Made by a program: the position numbers and the translations under genes. 64,000 nucleotides of DNA from Kentomonas sorsogonicus. Lineage: Eukaryota; Euglenozoa; Kinetoplastea; Trypanosomatida; Trypanosomatidae. Below are positions 11,293 to 22,600 of the stretch, in pieces. The DNA is taken from contig JAQOSZ010000157.1 in NCBI GenBank assembly GCA_030347455.1, positions 62,001-126,000 of the forward strand, given 5' to 3'. The notes under the pieces were generated by a model. The model searched no databases and was not told the origin of the DNA. It was given only the letters and a program-made list of their open reading frames with translations. Positions within the stretch are counted from its first letter, which is position 1. Each line of letters starts with the position of its first letter.

Positions 11293-13025
11293 ATGGATGC
11301 ACGCAGTATTCTCTATACATCATCGCTGGGCCTCACAAGAAGTTACCCAACCTCGGAGTTCTTTTCCTCGACGCCTGGCACCCAACGGAATGGGAGGCAG
11401 CAGCAACGACAGGCGCAGCAGCAGCAGCAGCAGACAGTGCCCGCGGGACAACGCCCTTCGATTTCCAAGAGTCCCGACGCGGAGGTGATGACTCCTGCTG
11501 CGGAATCAGCTCTCCCAGCACACGCGACAGTGACGTCCGCGAGCGTCCGCAAGCCTCCCCGTGTCTTCGTCCCGGCAACTGTGTCACCTACTCCGACTAC
11601 CAGATTAGCTAACCAGCACAGACCAGCAGTGTACTCGCACTATCAGACGCCTCCGATCCCAAGTACTGGAGCAGATGATGTAGTCGGCGGGGGCCTGCGA
11701 CCATCGACACTCGCTGCTTCACCAAATGCTGACGTCGCCGCTGAAAGCGGAGCGGAGGAGGAGGATGAGGAACGAGGTGAGGAGGAGTCGTATGACGAAG
11801 AGGAGGAGACAAACGACGAAGGCTCAGATAATGGCACAGAAAGAGCGGAGGGCGTCGGCAGCGGCTGCGAAAACCAGTGCGTGCACAGCCGCGCCGCTAT
11901 TGTGCAGCATCTCCAGTGGCAGCGAGAGGTGCGCGAGGCCCGGCAGGCCCTGCAGGCGTACCACGCCGCGGTAGAGGCGCTTCAGCAGCGTGTCGGAATG
12001 CTGGAGGGCGAAAAAGCGGACCTGATCGCACAGTTTGCTGCTCGGGTGGCCAAAATGGAGCGAGATTTCCACCGTCAGCAGACTGAGTTGCGGCAGGAAC
12101 AAGAAGAACAACAGCGGCAAGAGAGAGTGGCGCCAACGCAGGCTGCGACTGATGAGGCCCACGAAAGTCTGTCTGAAGGTCAACCCCCTGCTCAGCAGAA
12201 GCGGAACCATACCTACGACGATGTGGGAAAGCTCGCCTCACCGCTGAACTCTACTGAGACGGCCGCAGCTCCTCCATTAGGTCGTCGTGAGAGTCTACAG
12301 GATCGCACCCATCGCCCACGCCGACGTCGTCGGCACCGCCACCAACGCCGTGGCTCCTCTAGTATCCACCAGACGCAAGAGGTGTCCGCTGCGGCGACGG
12401 TGGCGGCTGAGGAAGAGGCTGTCGCTGCGCGGCGGCACCTCCGAGAGCTGGAGGAGTGCCTGCGGCAGTCGGAGGAGAAACGGCGCGCTCTCGAGGCGCA
12501 GGTCCGTGCGCTGTCAACCACTAGCCGCGGAGACTTGGCCGCACAGCATGATCCGGACAATGTTCTCGCTTGCGGCAACGACACCAGCGGCAGCGGAGTG
12601 CGCTTCAGCACCTGGAAGGAGCGGGCGGCGGCGGCTCTGGCAGGACAGCAGTCGCAGCCGTTGCCAGCGACGGACGCAGGCGGCACGGGGGACACCGCAC
12701 GCGCCATACAGGACACTATCCAGCAGTGCCGCAGCGCGCTGCAAGACTGGAAGAGTGGCGGGCCGGTAGCCGCAACCGCCCCGGAACTAGTTGGCAGTGG
12801 CGCTGCTGCTTCTCCGCACCGGGCAAGCAACGGCAGAGTCCCCTGAATGCCCCGTGCCGCCGTTGCGCGGAGCTGATGAGAGCCCTCCTCGACAAGGAGC
12901 GGCAGATGGCCGTCGTGGCGGCCGAGCGCACCCGCTACAAAGACATGTGCGAGCGCCTGAGGCGCGCGGAGGACATCCGCTCTAAACCCTCTTCGTCCTC
13001 GTCCTCCAGTTTGAATTCCAGCTGA
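11293..13025 (+). CDS. Coiled-coil protein of unknown function (one frameshift)
   Basis: A frame of 517 codons begins MDARSILYTSS and stops at 12846, but the adjacent frame continues the same coiled-coil character to TGA 13023-13025, for about 577 residues in all. Parts in order are a Gln/Ser/Pro-rich N-terminus with a Q run; an acidic stretch ('EEEDEERGEEESYDEEEE'); coiled coil 1 (about nt 11900-12120); an Arg/His-rich basic patch near 12310-12355; coiled coil 2 (about 12395-12520); and a final coiled coil starting with 'CRRCAELMRALLDKERQM'. The switch lies at the CCCC near 12840-12843, where one missing C would restore the frame. No named family is recognised. The start is uncertain because a polypyrimidine tract abuts the ATG. 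Confidence 0.75.
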
Positions 13026-13524
13026 CGTTAAAGGATGTCTTATTCATTCTAGACAGGGAAGCAAACTTCCGTACTTTTGATGCGGTATTATATTTACTAG
13101 ACTAGATATGTTCTTCCCCCCCCCTCTCATTTCGTTCTGCGCTTTTTTCCCGCGAAGCAACGAAGAAAAAACCTCAAAGGAGTAAGTGTTTTATGCTAAA
13201 TTATATCTTCTCTTTTTTTTTTCTGTTTCCATCCTTGCGATCTTGGTGAGGAGTGTCTGCCCCTCTCCCCCCTCCTTCCTACTCTCAGAGAAAAGAGGGA
13301 CACCGATTCCTTTGTGAAAACCCCGTCTGCGCCCATTATTTCATCGATTCGCTCCCTCCTTCCACTTATTTCTCCTCCTTTTTTTTTTCACGTAGTATTC
13401 TGCTTCTCTTAAGCTAATCTAAAAAACGTTTATAGGTAGGAATATACACGTTCATACGCTTGTCCGTAACTTCCATTCTTCAAGCCCACACTCTCCAACT
13501 TTTACCTTTCGTACATTAGCCATC
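13026..13524. other. Intergenic spacer before Sec61 beta
   Basis: A T/C-rich spacer with several oligo(T) runs, for example near 13215 and 13381. The sequence around 13487-13519 is pyrimidine-rich and ends in TTAG, a candidate acceptor five bases before the Sec61 beta ATG. No gene seen. Confidence 0.55.
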
Positions 13525-13697
13525 ATGCGTGTCGTGCAGAAGCGTGTCCCGCTGGCGGCATCGGTGCCCGTGCCCCCGGCCGCAACACGGAGCGCACCGG
13601 CTTTGCCGTGCAGCCTATGCAGCTGCTCGTTTCCTGCATCGCCTTCATTCTCACCGTCATTCTGCTCCACTTTTTCGTGAAGATGACCGGTAAGTAG
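13525..13697 (+). CDS. SEC61B: Sec61 beta, ER translocon subunit (one frameshift)
   Basis: Sec61 beta is the small tail-anchored subunit of the Sec61 protein-conducting channel in the ER membrane. The conserved part is plain: 'RAPGRNTERTGFAVQPMQ' followed by a single membrane helix 'LLVSCIAFILTVILLHFFV' and the terminal KMTGK, ending at TAG 13695-13697. This matches the family's G-R-x(n)-R-T-G-F... plus C-terminal TM layout and its length of about 55-80 residues. The best ATG (13525) is in a different frame from the C-terminal part and no in-frame ATG exists just upstream. One indel between about 13527 and 13565 would join them. The gene is too short and broken to stand out as an ORF, but the TM and its flanks are diagnostic. 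Confidence 0.8.
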
Positions 13698-14545
13698 CGA
13701 GCGGAACATTATCTGACAAGCCACCCGTCTGTTCTTTGCCTCTTTTTTTTTCCCCCCTTTTCCCAGCAGCAGCAAAAACTCCTAGGAGGATAAGAATGCC
13801 GCAGCTGGTGTTGCGTTGTGCTAAGCAAAGACTTTGAAAACTGGTTGACCATAAACTACAATAAAGAATAAAAGAAAACAATAATAACATTATTCTTCGC
13901 GTTCCTCTTTTCTATTTTACAATATCTTTTCTAATCCTTGTGCTTTTTCTTTTCTTAGGAGGCCGGTGCTCTCCCATCAATGAATCAGGAGCGAGTAAAA
14001 CAAAACAAGAATGCAGCGGTCACTATACTCTCCTTCCCTGCAATTGATCAACGCGACAGGAGAGTTGAGGGATCTGCATTACTTTTTAGAGTACATCTTC
14101 AACCCATGACTGCAGTCTTCAACTCCTCTGCTCTTCTCCCTCTTTTCTATACTCCGCGATGATGAAAACCCTGAATCTCCATGTTACATACACAAGCTTA
14201 GTTTTCTCAATGCTTTCCACGTGACACCTCGAAGACGAATAACTCCCCTAGTGTGGTGTGCTACTGTATTATCGATCCCATTCTCTTACCTCCCCCCCAC
14301 ACACACAAAGGAAAAGGAGAAGGAATCACACACACTGCCCGATTCAAACTTTGATTACACTAGCCACAACTTCCTATTACATCGTCCACTCGCCACTACT
14401 ACTATCTTTTCTTTTCTTTCCGTGTATTTCTCCCCTTTCATTGGTGTATCTATCCCTATTTTTCATTTTTAGTCCTCTCTTTCTCTTCCGTTCTCCCTGC
14501 AGCCAGCTCACCGGAACTTCACGCCAGTTGGTAGCATCCTTCACC
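13698..14545. other. Intergenic spacer before TFC4-like gene
   Basis: An AT-rich spacer without a recognisable gene. The apparent ORF beginning at 14258 is the TFC4-like gene extended backwards through its leader; the segment before 14546 is T/C-rich and not protein-like. Confidence 0.6.
14470..14502 (+). promoter_or_regulatory. Predicted spliced-leader acceptor for TFC4-like gene
   Basis: A run of about 25 pyrimidines ending in CTGCAG, with AG at 14501-14502, gives a 43-nt leader before ATG 14546. This is the cleanest acceptor in the window. Confidence 0.7.
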
Positions 14546-17500
14546 ATGTCGGACGAAAACGATCCCCCTCTCCGCCGCCAGCTAACGGCGCGGAAACTGG
14601 GATCCGCCAAACTCTTTTCCGCCTTCGAGAGTCACGTGCAGAAGGCGCAGGACCTGTACCTCTCTGGCAAGTACCAAGAGGCGGAGACGGAGGCGACCAA
14701 GGCGCTGCGCATCCGCCCCACCGCGCTCATCTTCGCCCTGCTCGCGACTATCGCCGAGTCGCAACTGCAGTACCGCCGCGCGCTAGACTTCCGCCTCTTG
14801 CAGGCTTTTTTGGCGCCAGAAAAGAAGCTGTGGAGCGAACTGCTGCATGACTTTCTCAAGGAGGAGATGTACTACAAGGCAGCGGTGTGTCTCGCCCGCC
14901 TCGTCGTACTCGAAAAGAACGACGAGGAGCGCCACCGGATGCAGCTACAGCTCGCCGATCTCTACATCGGTCTCGGCGACATCAAGCGCGCGGGGCAGAT
15001 TCTCGAGAACATGTGGCGCCTCAGCGACTGCTCCGACTCGGAGGTATTTGCGCTGCTCTCGTCGCTGTACTTTCAGCTCGGTAAGTGGGAGACGCTGCAT
15101 CGCCTCATTGTCAAGAGTCTCCACAACACCTTCATTGTCCGCGCAGAGACCCCTGCCGCGGCCCCTAACGGCGAGAGTGCACCCGGAGCCGTCGCGACGC
15201 CTACTGATGGGGACGACAGGAATAACAACACCATCAACGACGACGACGACGATGATGGCATCAGTGTTGGCAGTAGTAGTAGTGGCCGCGCCTCGTCGTC
15301 CTCTCCGACCAGTAAGGTGGCTTCATGGCTCTCTCCCACTGCGCCTGGTGGTGGCATGAACGACAACGACGACGACGACGACTTCGATTTTGACAAGGTG
15401 GTGGACAGCAGCTCAGTTTCTGCGGTTTCGCCGTCGTTGCCCAGTGGCCCACTGTCGATGCGAGATGCTCTGCGGCAGCACGCGGGGAGCGGCGACCTTG
15501 GGCCCGCGCCAGGTGCCTCCGCCTCTGCCACCCACTACCAGCTCCGATGAGCTCCGGGCGTTGTATGACCGGACGCACATTCGGCTGCCGACGCCCGAGT
15601 CGGTGAACAACTTCTTCATGGTCGTCAACGTGCACGCGGAGCTGCTCAACGAGCAGTCCAAGTTCAGCGACACCATCGCGCTGATCGAGTTTGCGGCGGC
15701 GTGCGCGGAGCGGCCGTCGGTGCTCGACCTGCCCCCTGACCTCCTGCTGCGGCTCGGCACCGCCTACGCCTTCCACGGCGACCCCGCTCTGCGCACCCCC
15801 TGCACGCAGGTTTTTGCGCACCTCCTCGAGTCGTGCGTCATGGAGGAGCACGCCGACGTGCTGGTGGACGCGGCGACGGTGCTGTCGCGCGCCGGCATGC
15901 ACCGCGACGCCCACGACATTTTTGTCCGCATCGCGCGCTACTTTCGCTTTCGCTCTGGGCTGCTGCAGCGGGAGCTGGGGGAGGCGGAGGCCGCCAGGGA
16001 CGCACGCGCGGCGGCGGAGGCGGCACGCGAGAAGCGGGACGCGGACACGGTGGTGGTGGCGTCGCTCTACGGCCAGGCCAAGGCGCTGCACCAGCTGAGC
16101 GCCGCGGGCGAGGACGTGTCGGACATCGTCGGGCTCGACGCAGGCAGTAACGGGGTCGGGGCCGCGGAGGTGCTGCTGCGGGAGGCGCTGTCGCTGGACC
16201 CTGAGCACCTCGAGGCGCGGCTGCTGCTGGCGCGGATTGTCTTTTACAACCGCGGGCGACTGGAGGAGGCGGCGGGGCTGCTGGCGCCGCACCCCACCGA
16301 CCCCGCCCTCCACGCCGTGCAGCTCAACTACACCCTTACCCGCATGTACCTCACCGCGCGACGCTACGCGGACGCGCTGCACGTTGGCATCCCGTTGTGC
16401 GGCGTCATCTTCAGCAGCGAGCCCGACGACGGCGACGCCATGTCGGTTGCCCCCGGCACGCGCCGCAGTCAGACGGCCCTCTCCCTCCCGTCGCTGTCCG
16501 TCGCCAGCTCCGCCATCGTGCCCGCAGCCACTCTCGCGGCGCGCGTCGGTGGACCGGCGAGCAGCGGGGCCTCCGAGGGCTCCATGGTCGGCGCCCTCGC
16601 CACCTCCATCCGCTCCACCTCGTCGACGTTCCGGCAGGCCTTCCGCCAGCAGGGCCGCGCCGCGCTCACCACGACCGTGTACGGCAGCTCCGCCGCCGCC
16701 TCCATCGCCGCCGGCACCGAGCAGGACACCCGCCTGGACCCGCTGGGTGGCGCCACCTCCATCTTTCAGTTCCGCCGCACGCGCAAGCGCCCGCGACCGA
16801 GCCCCGCGCTGGGCGGCGACAAGGGCGAAAAGATAAAGACGGAGGCAGAGGACGGCACGGAGGAGGAGGAGGACGGCGGCAAGGACGAGGGCAGCCCCGG
16901 TGAGGCGGCGGGCGAGAGGCGGCGGCGGCTGGAGCGGGTGACGCAGCGCAAGCCGAGCGAGTTCTGGGGCGCCGACACCGGGGCGGAGGAGGCCAGCAGG
17001 GAGGAGGAGCTGAGCGCGCTGGAGGAGATGGCGGCGCTGGAGGCGGAGAACAGCAGCAGCCACGACGGCGGCGGCGGCGGCCCCCCCGAGGACGCGATCC
17101 CGTCGCTGGAGGAGCTCAGCAAGCAGTTCGACGACCCCGTCCTGGCGCAGCTCTTCATCCAGGCCTCCACGAACACCGCCGACATCAAGACGCCGACCCC
17201 GCTGGAGATGTACGCCCACGCCCACGGCGCCTCCCCTGTTGCCGCCCCCTCCATCGAGGCCGCCTTGGCCGCGGACGGCGGCGACGACGTGGCGGACCCC
17301 GAGAGGCTTGAGGCGCTGCGCCAGCTCTACGCCAACAACCAGGGCGTCTCGGGCGCCAGCCCCGGCAAGGCCGGCGTCGCTGGCGTCTCCACCCCACTTG
17401 CGCTGTCTCCGTCGCAGCTGTCGAACCCCGGCTTCCCCGCGGTTGCCGGCGGCTTTGACCCGAGTCGGGATCGGGTGACGCTGCAGGAGGTGCTGGGGGT

Positions 17501-18437
17501 GCTGCAGCACACCGACGTGGTGACGCTGGCGACGAGCATGGTCGACTGCTACGTGGCCGTCGGGCGGCACGCGGAGGCGCACCAGTTCGCGACCCGAGCG
17601 CTGACGGCGATGCGGCCGACGCGGCGGGCTTTCCAAAAGTCGCGCATGCGCATCCCCAGCCGCCTGCTGCACCAGATGCGCATGGCCGTTCTGCGGACCG
17701 CCATCACGTCCGGGGACCGCAGCGACGTCTTCCGCACCGGCTTCCGCCTGCTGTGCGAGGACGCGGAGCCGCGGCGGCGGCAGGAGGTGCTGGAGCTGCT
17801 CAACGCCATGACGCCGCACCTCCACAGCGTCCGGCAGGTGCGCTTCTACATGACCGGCGGCGGCGGCAACAACGCCAACAGCCCTAACAACACCGGCGGT
17901 AGCGACGGCGGCATCGCCACCGATGGCGGGCCTGGCGGCGACGAAACAGTGCCGACCGACAACGACGAGGCGCTGGTCGGCATCTGCGCGAACCGCCACT
18001 TCCACCAGCGCAGCTACCTGCTCGCGCTGCCGTGCTACCTGTGGCTGCTGCAGCGCCACCCGCAAGACGTGTACCTCAACTTCATGGTGGGCCTCAGCTA
18101 CTGCTTCGGCGGCCAGCTCAAGTCGGTGCGCGCGCGCGAGGCGTGCGTGTCGGCCGGGCTCTACTACCTCCGCACGTACCAGCAGCTCGCCGCCGCCGCC
18201 GACCCGCGCCGCACCGGGGAGGCCCTCTACAACACCGCGCACTGCCTGCAGTTCCTCGGCCACCACCACCTCGCCGTTCCGCTCTACGAGGAGGTCGCGC
18301 GGCGGCTGCCGGTGCCGGACCGCTGCTCGCTCGCCGTGCAGCGCGCCGCGCAGGTCAACTTGTACCACCACCACCGCTGGATCGCTGGCCAGCGCGAGGC
18401 CGCCCTCGCCGACCTCCCCTTTGCGGGCTTCAACTAG
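14546..18437 (+). CDS. TPR protein, probable TFIIIC subunit TFC4/GTF3C3 (one frameshift)
   Basis: TFC4 (tau131, GTF3C3) is the TPR scaffold of TFIIIC that recruits TFIIIB for RNA polymerase III. The gene spans about 1,297 codons. The N-terminal TPR block starts MSDENDPPLRRQLTARK and includes 'KAQDLYLSGKYQEAETEATK' and 'LADLYIGLGDIKRAGQILE'. An Asp/Ser/Asn-rich insert lies at about nt 15150-15420. A second TPR array is at about 15560-16420, then a long disordered Ala/Ser/Pro and Glu-rich insert (about 16430-17250), and a C-terminal TPR block. Its end, 'NFMVGLSYCFGG', 'LYYLRTYQQL', 'EALYNTAHCLQFLGHHHLA', matches my memory of the GTF3C3 C-terminus. The frame changes at about 15500-15550. Another large TPR protein is the alternative. 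Confidence 0.72.
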
Positions 18438-19611
18438 TGTTTTATTATTATCTTTTTTCTTTGGTTTTTCATACAACCGCCGCCACCACCGCCACCATTC
18501 TTATTACTGTAGCTACTCTTTGCTTGAATGAGTGACCAGGTAATGGGATGGTCAGTCACGACGGGGAAAAAGTTGCAGATACCGCATTCTCGCCATCTCT
18601 TGCTTACCTCTCCCTCTCTCACTGTTTCTCATAGAGTTGAATAGATCAGACGACCAGATATGAAAATGGAAATAAAAACTTTCAAGGAATGCGTAACAAC
18701 AGGACGTGGAAGCCGAGTACTTTATACGTATTATGTGAGATTACTTTTAGCACTCTCATTATGCCGCCATCGCAGTGGAGCTATTCAGTATGGTTTGTGC
18801 GTCGAAGATTGATGCGATATTTTACTCTGCTAAAATGACGCAGACTCGCCACCCTTCCTTTCAGCTAATTCCCGTCCCCTCTCCCCTCATCCCCTCAAAC
18901 CGAAAACTTTAGTAGTACCAGTGGAAAAAAAAAGCAAACTCGCTTTTCGTAGAGTAGTGTAAGTTTTACTCGCTCTCTTTATTTATTTTATTTATTTCTC
19001 TTTCCTTTCCTCATTATTGCTGCTTTGTTTTTCAAAATTGAGTCATTGCCATTTAAGTACATTTTCTTTTTAAAATTTCATTGTTTTCGAAAATCACCCT
19101 GCTTATCTTTTGAATTGACACCGAACACAGCACTCATTCCAGTGTTTTACGTTTTACTCTTAAAATATTATTGTTTTCCTCAGTGCGAAAACAAGGAAGG
19201 AGTACACCACACCCACCCCAAGGACACATCTATTGTTTTTCTTCTCTTCTTCTCTCTCTCTCTCTCTCTCTCTCTCTTCCTTTTTTTTTTTAAACACACA
19301 TCTACACACCTTGTACTGTACTTTTTTCTAATATATTTTTCTCTTCCATCTCTTTTTCTTTCTTTCCCCGTTTCTCAATTCAAAGTCAAAGCTAACTCTC
19401 TTGCTTTCTTTAGCTGACAAAAAAAAAAAAAAAACACAAACAAACAATAAATCACATAACACTTGCGCGTTTAGCATTTCCTTCCTTCATTTGTTCTCAG
19501 AGCATACGCATAACTTGAAAACAGAAATACTCCGTCTTTGCTCAATCTCATCGAAAGCTAACATAGCTGAAACATATATTATCACAAAGGAAAAAAAAAA
19601 GTAGAACCACG
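18438..19611. other. Intergenic spacer with (CT)n tract
   Basis: About 1.2 kb of AT-rich DNA, with no gene seen. The (CT)n tract at 19250-19276 and the T10 after it may serve processing of the flanking mRNAs. An A15 run lies near 19419-19433. Confidence 0.65.
19250..19276 (+). repeat. (CT)n microsatellite
   Basis: Pure TC repeat within a longer pyrimidine-rich stretch, upstream of the first FUSC gene. Probably part of the trans-splicing/polyadenylation signals. Confidence 0.75.
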
Positions 19612-22600
19612 ATGGAGTCCGGTCAATCGACCCCGTCATCTTTTCTGGAATGGTCCCGCAGTGGGGGATCGCGATCTCCCAACAATCATTCAGAACGCCA
19701 CCTTCGCCTTCAACTCCGGCGCGGCCGGCGCCGCAGCCCCCGAGGGTGGCGGTGCGATCGGCACCAGCGGGACCCCCACCGCCGCCCTGCCGCAGATTCT
19801 TGTCTCAGGCGAGACGGCGGGCGGCGACGCTGTCGCACCCACCACCGCCGCCGCCGCCGCCTCCTCCGCGACGGTGGCGCCGCCGTCTGCCTCCGCCACC
19901 ACAGTCGCCCCGGCCCCCAACCTCTTCGCCCGCGCCGCCGGCGGCAGCAGCACCACCACCGTCCCGCACGCAAAGTTCACCGCCTCGCCGCGCGTCGGAC
20001 AGTCGTCGACTCGGCATGCGGACCCGGACGCGCCGCTCGGCCCCGGGGGCACGTCGCCGCCGACGCTCTCCACCACCCGCCCGGACGCGGCCGACAGCGC
20101 CCAAGCGCGGCGCTTCCTCAGCGGCGTCGAGTCGGTCAGCAACACTAACAACAACAAACAGCTACAACCCCGCGATCCCTTCAAGCAGCGTGAGCGCGAG
20201 CACCGTCACGCCGTCGGTTGTGGGCGCCGGCGCTGCGTCCCCCGCCGCCGCCGCCGCCGCCGCCAGCCCCCTCGCGCCGTCCGACGACTACCTCCCTCAC
20301 CTTCACGGCGACGCCGGCGGGGACGAGCTGGTGCTCAACGAGAACTCGAGCTTCGTGTCTATCCACAAGTCCATGGGCCTTGGCGGCCCGCACGGCGGTG
20401 GCGGCGGCGCCTCCACTATCCCTAGCGCCGCCAGCTCGCAGACGACGCAGCGGCCGTCCCGCAGCGTCAACAACGGCTCCCGCAGCCAGCCGCAGCCACC
20501 GCCACAGCAGCAGCAGCAGCAGCAGCAGCCGAACCGCCAAGCGCCGGGTGGCCTTAACAATAACAGCAACAACAGCGGCAACTACTACGACGGCCAGAGC
20601 TTCCCGCCCTCCCCACTGCACCCCGATACGGGCAACGGCAATGGGGGCTTCTCCCGCAGCCGCGAGGGCTCCAACACGGGGCTGCGCCGCATCTCCAGTG
20701 TTGGGCACCTGTCCAGTGGCCGCGTCACCCCTGGCTCGCGCGGCCCGTCGCCCCCTCTCGGCGCCGTCGACGCATTCACCCCCGGCGGCCGCTCTACAGG
20801 CGGTGGAAGCCGCGGGACGCCACTGCTGCACCAGCAGCAGCAACCGTACGGTACCGGCATCCGCGCGACCGCGGGCAGCGTGCACAGTCTCCACAGTCTC
20901 CGCAACGGCACCACCGGCGGCGCGGCGCAGTCGGTCTCGGCCGACGGGCGTCGGAGCCGGAATGAGAACGGCATGTTTGTCTCGGCCGAGGGTCGGCGCA
21001 GCCGTAACGAGGGCGGCGTCCCCGACGGCCGCCGCAGTCGCAATGAGTCGGTTGCCTACAGCACCAGCACCGGCGGCGTGCGGGGCGGTGCCACCGCCGC
21101 TGCCACCGGCGCCCCGCAGCCGCAGTGGATGAATGCAGTGGAGCGCCTAAAAAGGGACGACGCGGGCTTCGGGCGGCCGGCCGCCGCGACCGCCAACAGC
21201 ACCGCCGGTAGCGGTCTGACAGCGGGCAAGCTGCGTGCGCTGGAGGCGTCCTACCAGACGGGGCGGCGCACGCCCGTCAGCACCGCGGCCGCCCCCCGCT
21301 ACGGCGCCGGCGCCGGTGGCACGACGCCTCTGCTGGTGGCGCAGGAGGAGGCGGGCAGCAACACCACCATGCCACACTCGTACAGCTACCGCGGCGGCGG
21401 CAACGGCGCCGGCGCGCGCGGCAGCGGTGGGGGCGCCGTGAGCGAGCAGAGCGCCCGCCGCACGCACATCCGCGCCTCGTCGGCGGCGCTCTCCGGCAGC
21501 GGGCGCTCCAACGCCACGAGCGGCACCGTCCTCGTCGCGGCCGAGACGAACCAGCTGTCGCCAAACGCCGGAGGCTCTATTGTTTCGCCCACCTCTGCGG
21601 GCGGCGGCCTGCACGGCTTCGAGAACCGCATCGCCAACTTTGTCCGCACCGGCTCCGTGCCGAACCTCTTCGGGGGCAGCAACACCAACAGCAATGGCGG
21701 CCGCAACGGGACCTTCACCAGCGCCAACAGCGGCGGCGCTGGCGGCGGAGCGGCGCCCAGCGTGGCGTCCGGCGGCCAGCGCAAGTCGGTCACCGCCACC
21801 CCCCCGCTGCAGCGCCTCGTGGCGACGGAGGAGGTGGCGCCGGAGACGCCGCCGCCGCGACAGGCGTACCGCCCGCGCGCCGACGTGGAGGAGGACCGGC
21901 GCGGGCGCAGGGCGGCGAAACACATGGAGGACGACGACCGCGACGAGACGGGGTACCGCACGCGCAACATCAACGCCCTCCACGCGATCCCGTGGGACCA
22001 GCGGCGACAGATGCCCATGTCCGGCTTCGGCACCAAAATCTTCGCCATCTTCTCCTCGCCGCGCTTCTGGGAGAAGATGGACTGGACGTTCCGCGCGGCG
22101 GTGCTGACGGTGCTGCCCACCATGATTCTCTCGCTGGAGCCGACGACCAAGGACCACTTCCCTCTGCCCTCTTACCTCGCCTTCAACGCCTTCTGGATCA
22201 CGGCGCCGACCTTTGGCAGCGGACTGCACGAGACGGTTATCGCTATCAAGGGCTTCGCGATGGGTGTGGTGTGCTCGATCATCATGATCGCCATCGCCCC
22301 GGGGCCGCCGTGGCTCTCCATTCTGCTCATGTTCATCATCATCGTCGTCGCGGCTTTCATTGCCGAGGAGACCAAGAAGACGGCCGGCTACGTCATGGCC
22401 GCCAACATGATGGCATACATCGCCGACAAGAAGGGCACCAACTACGCCTTCACCGGCGACTACATGCTCATCCTGCTCATCGCGCTCGGCTTCGGCCTCG
22501 TCGGGTTTCTTCTCCCGTTCATCCGGTGGTCGAGCGGCATCGCGCGGCACTACGTGGCGGCCATGGGCAACAGCCTAAGCATCTCGGTGCAGGGCATGTG

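Noticed and set aside
14258-14545. N-terminal extension of the TFC4-like protein to 14258
   Set aside because: This part is a translated pyrimidine-rich leader containing a strong splice acceptor (14501-14502), so the protein starts at 14546.
15261-18476. A 1,071-codon open frame on the minus strand
   Set aside because: It is the antisense of the TFC4-like gene. GC-rich coding DNA keeps antisense frames open; its translation is Val/Arg/Ala/His-rich with no motif. The same holds for minus frames at 6044-7423, 21147-22550, 24581-25867, 31514-33850, 46616-47902 and 51257-52966.
19650-20150. Taking the FUSC copy 1 start within the long frame opening at 19650
   Set aside because: The first ~170 codons of that frame are Pro/Arg-rich shadow sequence. 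The neighbouring frame is Ala/Gly/Thr/Ser-rich like the rest of the arm, and the only good ATG is at 19612 in a third frame.
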